17,195 nt of DNA from Clostridia bacterium (GTDB taxonomy: Bacteria; Bacillota_A; Clostridia; Oscillospirales; CAG-272): the NCBI GenBank assembly GCA_017411885.1, contig JAFQPF010000222.1, positions 1 to 17,195 on the forward strand, written 5' to 3'. The position numbers and the translations under genes are program-made. Position 1 is the stretch's first letter. Each line of letters opens with the position of its first letter. The notes below the pieces were generated by a model. That model ran no database searches. It was given only the letters and a program-made list of their open reading frames with translations, and was not told where the DNA came from. This document shows, piece by piece, positions 14,901 through 17,195 of the stretch.

Positions 14901-17195
14901 ATTTTACCGCAACCGTTTCTCCACAGGTAGCGCAGGTAGCTGTTTTTGTCTTAACGTATGTACAGTTCTTTCCTTCTACCTTCTCCGGATCCTGCTCTGT
15001 CCACGCAACATTTACCGTGTTGTGTCCGAGAGCCTCGATATCCTCGGTGTATGAATGACCGCATTCGTCATTCGTACACGTATAGGTCATCTCACCCTTT
15101 GCAGTACAGGTTGCTTCATCTGTAACTGCTCCCGCATCATAAGAGTGTCCCTTGGCAGATTCACCCTTGATATGACAGCTTGAGCATTCCTGGTCTGCCG
15201 TACAGGTTGCTGCCACCCATGTATGAGCGATTTCAAGAGTATCCTGAATATCCTCAGCATTACATCTTTCGCACTTGTAATAGGTGTATCCCTGAGTTGT
15301 ACAAGTTGAGGACTTTGTCAAAAGGTTCTCTTCGTCCCACTTGTGTCCCTTCTTGTCGGCATCATTTATCTCAATATAGTGATCACCGCAAACGCAGCTA
15401 CGCTTGAAATATCCGTCTTCCGCGCAGGTCGAGGCAAACGTTTCAATATTGTTGTATTGGTGCGCCGTTTTAGCAACGGTAACGGTATTCGTATACTGGC
15501 AACCGTCTCTGTCGCAGGATTCAGTATCTGTTCCCGTTTCGGTACAGCTCGGATCCTTTGTGCGCTCGGTTTTTATATCGTGTCCGAATGCATCGGTCTC
15601 CTCTGTCTTTTCAGCGAATCCACACGCCTTACACTTGTGAAGTGTATATCCCTTTTCGGTACAGGTAGGAGCTACTACCGTATCATCAAATTCAGCGTGA
15701 TCGATCTTATTTGTCGCGGCATCCTGATACGAATCTCCGCAAATCGAACACTTATGAAGTGTGTATCCCTCGGCAGAGCACGTGGGAGGAACAACGGTAT
15801 CCTCATAGGTATGGCCTTCCTCTATATTATCTGTTTTAACATCGTAACACTTGGTACATTGCTTTGTTTCCGTACCGCCCGTAAGACAGTTGAATTCACG
15901 TCCGATCTGAACGTAATTGTGCTCAAGCTTTTCGGTAGGATCACTTGTATCGTTATCTCCGCAGACAGAGCACGTATGCGTTGTAATACCGCCTGCCTCA
16001 CACGTAGGCAGAGTTACAACAGATCTGTAGCTATGTGCCTTAACCTCGCCGTTATCAAAGGTTTCTGCATTTTCAGCAGCATTATAATGACCGCAATCAC
16101 AGCTCATATAATATACGGCCATGGCAGTACAGGTTGCTTCACTCTTGAGATACTTTTCATCTACTATCTTATTTTTATAGTTATGGCTGAGTGTTGCACC
16201 GTGCTCGAATACATCCTCTCCATAAGCACCGCATACGCAGCTCTTGTAATATACGGCTCTGTTCGTACAGGTAGCCTCGCTCTTGAGGTACTTTTGATCA
16301 GTGTTGTTGTACTTGTAATCGTGATCAAGTACGCTTCCGTATTTGAATGTTTCTTCTCCCTTTTCACCGCATACGCAGGAGTAATAATAGAGTGCCGGCT
16401 CAGCGCAGGTAGCATCACTCTTGAAATATTCGGAAGCAACTGTCTTCTTATCATATTCGTGAGCCTTTACATCACCGTAGCTCTCATTACATACGGAACA
16501 AACCGCCTTGGATGTGCAGGTAGCGTTTCCGCCACTGTGCTTTTCCTTGTTCATCTCTGTTCCGCAGCCGGTACACTCATTCCAGTGATGAGTTGCAGAT
16601 GTAAATACCTCTGTACCTGCTACGTGTGTAACGTGGCCAAGCGCGGGAGTGATCACATATAGGCACTCCGTACAGGTCTGAGGATCTGTTTCGGTTGCCG
16701 TAGCACCGGGAACGTGAGCTGCTACCTCACTATTTGCTCCGCAAGTACATTTGAACCAATGACCCGTTGAATCGTGGTAATATTTTGTTGTATCGTAATT
16801 ATGAGCCTTGAGCTCTCCGCTCTCAAAGGTCTCGCTTCCCTTTGCTCCGCAGTCACAGCTCTTGTAGTATACTGCCTTTGCGGTGCAGGTCGCTTCGCTC
16901 TTGAGATACTTTGCGTCTACTACTTCCTTATTGTATGTATGCGCAAGCGTATTTCCATACTCAAAGGTCTCATTTCCCTTTGCACCACAGATGCAGCTCT
17001 TGTAGTATACTGCCTTTGCGGTGCAGGTTGCCTCACTCTTGAGGTACTTTGCGTCTACTACTTCCTTGTTATAGGTATGAGCCTTGACCCCTCCGCAGTC
17101 ACAGCTCTTGTAATATACTGCCTTTGCGGTGCAGGTCGCTTCGCTCTTGAGATACTTCGCGTCTACTGCTTCCTTGTTATAGGTATGAGCCTTGA
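5950..17195 (-). CDS. Giant Cys/His-rich repeat protein, C-terminal 3,747 residues (5' end outside window)
   Basis: The frame is open from the right edge to the TAA at 5950-5952. The GTG at 16656 sits inside a repeat (TCTECLYVITPALGH) and is an internal codon; the true start and any signal peptide lie beyond 17195. Order, numbering the visible residues: short Cys/His repeats (1-833), beta-rich domain ending NHFSYYTV (834-986), more short repeats (987-1429), seven long Cys-rich repeats (1430-3583), and a C-terminal part (3584-3747). Each short unit has His, one Cys, then a CxC or CxxC pair, like a zinc-ribbon knuckle. I hand-counted 18 Cys in the third long repeat and 15 in the fifth; the whole probably carries around 200. 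Metal binding, disulfide linking or structural stacking are all possible. No enzyme domain and no LPXTG, SLH, dockerin or transmembrane segment is seen. By resemblance to Clostridia surface proteins it is probably exported, but this is unproven. Confidence 0.9.
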   Translation of the reverse strand, partial: KAHTYNKEAVDAKYLKSEATCTAKAVYYKSCDCGGVKAHTYNKEVVDAKYLKSEATCTAKAVYYKSCICGAKGNETFEYGNTLAHTYNKEVVDAKYLKSEATCTAKAVYYKSCDCGAKGSETFESGELKAHNYDTTKYYHDSTGHWFKCTCGANSEVAAHVPGATATETDPQTCTECLYVITPALGHVTHVAGTEVFTSATHHWNECTGCGTEMNKEKHSGGNATCTSKAVCSVCNESYGDVKAHEYDKKTVASEYFKSDATCAEPALYYYSCVCGEKGEETFKYGSVLDHDYKYNNTDQKYLKSEATCTNRAVYYKSCVCGAYGEDVFEHGATLSHNYKNKIVDEKYLKSEATCTAMAVYYMSCDCGHYNAAENAETFDNGEVKAHSYRSVVTLPTCEAGGITTHTCSVCGDNDTSDPTEKLEHNYVQIGREFNCLTGGTETKQCTKCYDVKTDNIEEGHTYEDTVVPPTCSAEGYTLHKCSICGDSYQDAATNKIDHAEFDDTVVAPTCTEKGYTLHKCKACGFAEKTEETDAFGHDIKTERTKDPSCTETGTDTESCDRDGCQYTNTVTVAKTAHQYNNIETFASTCAEDGYFKRSCVCGDHYIEINDADKKGHKWDEENLLTKSSTCTTQGYTYYKCERCNAEDIQDTLEIAHTWVAATCTADQECSSCHIKGESAKGHSYDAGAVTDEATCTAKGEMTYTCTNDECGHSYTEDIEALGHNTVNVAWTEQDPEKVEGKNCTYVKTKTATCATCGETVAVKSAEYVSHNYQLIITTAATCSEAGEKTETCSVCSATGKKESYSDAAAHKMVTVAEKSSDMKCAYCTYQVIHSDSNSANFNGSNLEDKGGVSLGNADLSFDDTTKDHLKDKENITIEVGTKDKNDIVIDEDYLEKIGNSVIYDFIMKFGDQVQTSFNNGKITIRLPYVLDGQDPDDVVIWYINDEGEIDCIGDENGENVRYIEVDGNGYVVFETNHFSYYTVNKLTAEKRCERDGHIEKVVEQAATCLIDGYRNTVCTRCGKVIETEIINAKGSHTIVDTVVALATCTQNGSTNHECSECDHSYVTIQKATGHNFEEISRVGATCTENGTVEYECKNENCNETYTQKLPMVKHTYEKAEVVEPTCEALGYTKYKCNTCDSSYNGDHKLPKDHTYVSETIAPTCISGGYTKNYCSVCNKRFADTDTVEATGHDYNIEKATCNTNKVCDRCNYIEELATGDHDMTSEGKCGTCGTPCVHEYYKGTIHAPECEKEGYTDYYCSFCGHSVKKDYVDAADHSWKDGDVKAPTCSDDGYKLHVCVSCGATDREELPKSNEYHESVKEVIVPTCEDEGYTREYCRICKETLAITDEVEALGHEFKIVDKAANTCTENGYIITECVHCKKSEKEKLNATGHNYVDKVCTNCGKKDNVGICEHVDISECKVSYSFVLESGVHDCDDGVKITYTCPLCEETVKVEFTLEHVMEREEIDLTRYGEKCGEVKIVIESCTRCEYKDVYGKYHNNMYVEYERDVNEDGSTTEMHSYTCDECGYGFVCAITDKKEKCVRTTKFEYIYAVDVKNGKFESFTVESKRSSHNADVNEEEDILETIISTEKGSDGKELTVHDIHAVYRCEDCGIVTYHVFVRQKFNADGKMVYVDQFVKFASNEEETEFHTVYGMSVEVEYGLNDEGKSVIIKETEYDYAYAPDGTLSFVDGGITTSDTEGNKLSYYSFEYEVIDGEKVLISDYTREYVLVTMPDGTVDNRESKVVSNYYEDGKLILTEVESWRYEYAEESKCILYVSHFYPDGTAEHYSIGEHGTIITEYELVDGVSCENGIIVKHVCEDCGLALTKETNYNHSYDEEEHIDFSEFGAECAGYIIKRICKHCEHEDIRVEPRCKFAVLSSETKELADGYTHTLTIFACRAHGGFRYMIDHWEVGEGCVVQGYDKYRFGIESGAPKLEITIDLGMIDKHDREEITDKSIGVEKDEAGRDLTVSTIETKYVCSICKDVADHTKIITKADGNGYKLVIEYTYEYVDGKEYTKSVAETEYGMIKLTSGEDHYYETGKVVTYYDADGNEVDKAIWTYKYEGDSICKGELSIMHSNGSGMSGSFEEHLNEIEKWELLEGAKSCKDGVVYTRYCTECGEIKDTYTEYWHHESYETVDLSKYGCEHGCFVEINTCLCGESSSIYFGGNCKLEEESCTDVVIDGVKHQITVMRCLDKSCGCVYSTDIYELGVGNCTYKTFVKYSFGEDENGDPLYSVTVCEGTRAEHSMNTQKTVISDVTDEKTGERTIVYETKASCEKCKLVTKWDQETKKYNSDEELISEEFVIYDCGSDVKKEVEKRTITYGKVTTKDGNTFNVIMSEERVYGDFVEKKTYTYNGSPCSYTLIVQEFDSKGELIYRDEFSSENHNTEQRAELVKGAKTCLDGVKVYYVCTNCGEIDGKEKIYYEHYTVSREVVINKDDGKCSRYVYIDSCPCGEKASVNYGDHLVTVKPSKVEDGDKITHYITTHSCRACEFKYVTDSYTVTNGCEATTVTSHTVYNGTEIIWEGKSENTSESHKYVCKELESEDYIEKETGYKVSKRIEQNECDLCGKIDNRIERIEKASNGMIVYEEVKYYDAESDEITEISIWEYEIYTANGKTSRRTTRHYTNKGGYSDEYVYNYLDDNPCVREVIYTNVNGKEEKYTETNHADQTETYTLAKGSKSCEDGVIVTYYCTVCKEQLDQNTIYTHNMFYERKELEELGSKCGGDIVVEQCACGENLWVNVNLNCSYNYSTVKYEDANGIAHTRRVYTCMDEKCGFVYHIDEWTVVGKDCNGTEYCLYGIGYNENTKEYAYEIMRSDSIKAHDMQTEVTEDEPTTEKDESGTEYTVKTITTKEVCSVCGEITDHYVTVNKYDKDDNLIYTKVEHYNVSDGTVESDSVTLYGVTERIDGSLKTYKLQEKTNYYTDGKVKSSVEITYKYDDKYCCLGSMTYIHSGGKNYTETFVNHGKTIENIEFAEGSDSCEDGYTITGYCEDCGHEFYSDYRKGHNTNHTEVDLSEFGQKCEGYLQINECRICNKTTNMHVYGCKFEQKGDRVTETIDGVEYTTYTMECTVCGFSYKQAYHNEFAEDCSYVRYSTFTFGSGEGQREYTYCSGNGKSHKSEYVYENPIESTEVVGDQILKVVTDVSKHVCSRCSNTISKDINIHWYDTNGIVIQSSYEYMRINESTGQLYTSNKHVREYATYVRKDGKNDSYPVKNTETQYNIDGTENLTTVQEYVYKDGNYCTATVITTYSNGKVVTTEEELDHNYERCYVLVNGATDCTEGVASVFKCIDCGKLDREATEAEYYVHTAFVSGVPVSKIDLSEYGAECGTHLNTYSCACGKVSYQRMQNDACDFEFIESRQIILEDNISWHVELYQCSDCGFAYVCASRNYADENCKGYYGERFYIGVDVENETYVKLVENVRPTGDFYHKEKAENETSVKDGVTTNIQKHICEKCGVTTIVHTYVRYTDDEGYIINGSLHEYYILDPENNVLSHSSYDKYKYYVQSNDSGSRELEVYRYHEYKDGDGNVTSKVEYTIEYDETYCNAREYFSENGGEAVLSREFDNHWFTEDEWIIRPTCTQKGVYDSYCCCCNESVELEAQPLVHSFYHDADKELYVCGFCGLESDKSANKKLVLEDLTGRCDDDENYVVGYFLRYNETITYSVKAAIVDGEGNEIALTTGVTDDGVSKVYISFDAVNKAAEELSDGEYSLKVTFTPVSGEDANDHIIYLTAVKGNK
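5953..6444 (-). other. C-terminal region of the giant protein: Cys knuckle plus beta-rich end domain
   Basis: Visible residues 3584-3747. A last type B-like unit (PTCTQKGVYDSYCCCC) and a YVCGFCG pair lead into about 105 residues without Cys-pair motifs (VLEDLTGRC, then TITYSVKAAIVDGEGNEIAL and LSDGEYSLKVTFTP). This end looks like a single Ig-like beta domain. No sorting signal follows: the protein ends in KGNK. How it is retained at the cell, if it is, cannot be read from this end. Confidence 0.6.
6445..12906 (-). repeat. Seven long Cys-rich repeats (type C) of the giant protein
   Basis: Repeat starts, recognised by (L/F)xxG...C(x)xG, fall at 12906, 11778, 10884, 9996, 9147, 8250 and 7353. 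Lengths are 376, 298, 296, 283, 299, 299 and 303 aa. Shared landmarks in order: the start motif; YxCxxCG; a His; DLSEYGxxCG (E or K variable); a CxCGE-like pair; CxxCGFxY; an SH or AH pair; VCSxCG; a tyrosine-rich YYxDGKV...YKYDDxYC hairpin region; and a terminal NH. The first repeat carries about 77 extra residues in its second half. The copies are diverged in sequence but nearly constant in length. Confidence 0.85.
12907..14235 (-). repeat. Type B short repeats of the giant protein, block 2
   Basis: Visible residues 987-1429. About twelve more units of the His...Cys...CxxC kind, for example HTYEKAEVVEPTCEALGYTK and HTYVSETIAPTCISGGYTKN, each followed by a CxxC. Shortened units (HDMTSEGKCGTCGTPC; HNYVDKVCTNCG) occur near the middle and at the end, where the array gives way to the long repeats. 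Confidence 0.8.
14236..14694 (-). other. Beta-rich domain of the giant protein with NHFSYY end motif
   Basis: Visible residues 834-986 contain no Cys except one (EIDCIG) and separate the two blocks of short repeats. Alternating strands (ITIEVGTKDKNDIVI, KITIRLPYVLDGQDPDDVVI, YVVFETNHFSYYTV) suggest a beta-sandwich. Similar domains with an HFSYY ending occur in other Clostridia and Bacilli surface proteins (recollection). It may be a spacer or adhesive domain. Confidence 0.6.
14695..16035 (-). repeat. Type B short repeats of the giant protein, block 1
   Basis: Visible residues 387-833. About twelve units of roughly 26-47 aa, typically HxY...PTCxxxGYTxHKCxxCGxxY...G. Each has one His, one Cys about ten residues later, and a CxxC pair about ten residues after that. 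Variants include C-x4-C (CDRDGC, CTNDEC), one CxC (CVCGDHY) and a very short unit at HTWVAATCTADQECSSC. The spacing of the four ligands resembles a zinc ribbon or knuckle, but metal binding is not proven. Confidence 0.8.
16036..17195 (-). repeat. Type A short repeats of the giant protein (46-aa units with CxC knuckle)
   Basis: Visible residues 1-386. Six units follow the pattern HxYNKxxVDxKYLKSEATCTxxAVYYKSCxCG, usually followed by AKGxETFxxG. The Cys pair is CxC (CDCG, CICG, CVCG), unlike the CxxC of later units. Two divergent units sit between the third and fourth A units: one with HWFKCTCG and one with HHWNECTGCG and CSVC. The first visible unit lacks the AKGxETFxxG part. Confidence 0.85.
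16804..17195 (-). repeat. Near-identical DNA tandem repeat at the window edge
   Basis: Three copies of a block of about 90 bases beginning CAGCTCTTGTA(G/A)TATACTGCC start at 16856, 16994 and 17102, spaced 138 and 108 bases apart. The 30-base difference equals 10 codons and keeps the frame. The copies differ at only a few positions, in contrast to the diverged repeats further left. The array continues past the window. Confidence 0.85.

Noticed and set aside
11683..15054. A 1,123-codon open frame on the plus strand opposite the giant gene
   Set aside because: Its translation is a run of hydrophobic low-complexity residues, as expected when the complement of a Cys/Tyr/Glu-rich repeat gene is read. 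There is no convincing ribosome site or promoter, and the minus-strand frame explains the sequence fully.
15343..16662. A 439-codon plus-strand open frame opposite the short repeats
   Set aside because: It is also a shadow of the minus-strand repeats. Its product repeats with the same period as the real protein and has no independent features.
16804..17195. Regularly spaced repeats considered as a CRISPR array
   Set aside because: Spacing of 138 and 108 bases, protein-coding content in one frame and no spacer-like variable segments rule this out.
16036..17195. Multiheme cytochrome reading of the CxxC-rich region
   Set aside because: The pairs are followed by Gly, Asn or other residues and almost never by His, so the CxxCH haem-attachment motif is not the rule here.

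Overview
The window looks like a chromosomal segment from an anaerobic gut-type Clostridia species, probably Oscillospirales/Ruminococcaceae-like. This assignment is an inference. It rests on strong AGGAGG-type ribosome sites, Gram-positive lipoprotein signal peptides, extended -10 promoters, mosaic palindromic intergenic repeats of a kind common in these genomes, and several protein types I associate with them (a short WYL-type regulator, a lipoprotein with a KPxIYLYPEK core, and small beta-rich lipoproteins). I see no tRNA, rRNA, CRISPR array, transposase or phage gene.

Left part (1-5949), all genes on the minus strand except one. A 288-aa XRE-type repressor (169-1035) lies between two direct copies of a palindromic interspersed repeat (about 1-112 and 1190-1445). 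A translationally coupled pair follows: an eight-helix membrane protein (2073-3035) and a short regulator with a YafY-type HTH and a WYL C-terminal extension (1543-2076). A single-pass membrane protein of unknown function (3189-3689, plus strand) diverges from that pair. It converges on a lipoprotein gene (3721-4638), with a hairpin terminator that overlaps its stop codon. Next come a 158-aa lipoprotein (4880-5356) and a related 119-aa protein with no signal peptide (5410-5769). The latter starts only a few bases downstream of the predicted transcription start, so its mRNA may be leaderless.

Right part (5950-17195). One minus-strand reading frame fills the remaining 11.2 kb and is still open at the right edge, so this is only the C-terminal 3,747 residues of a larger protein. 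The GTG at 16656 is an internal valine codon and not a credible start. The visible part is built from about 32 short Cys/His repeats (three Cys and one His each), a beta-rich domain ending in an NHFSYY signature, then seven long Cys-rich repeats of about 283-376 aa, and a C-terminal beta-rich domain. No LPXTG, SLH, dockerin or transmembrane anchor is visible at the C-terminus. At the right edge the short repeats are almost identical at DNA level, which points to recent expansion and loss of units.

The likely theme is the cell surface: two lipoproteins, two membrane proteins, a giant repeat protein probably exported, and two local regulators. No enzymatic function is evident in any of them. 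The most unusual items are the giant Cys/His repeat protein and the short promoter / dyad / leaderless-gene segment at 5769-5876.
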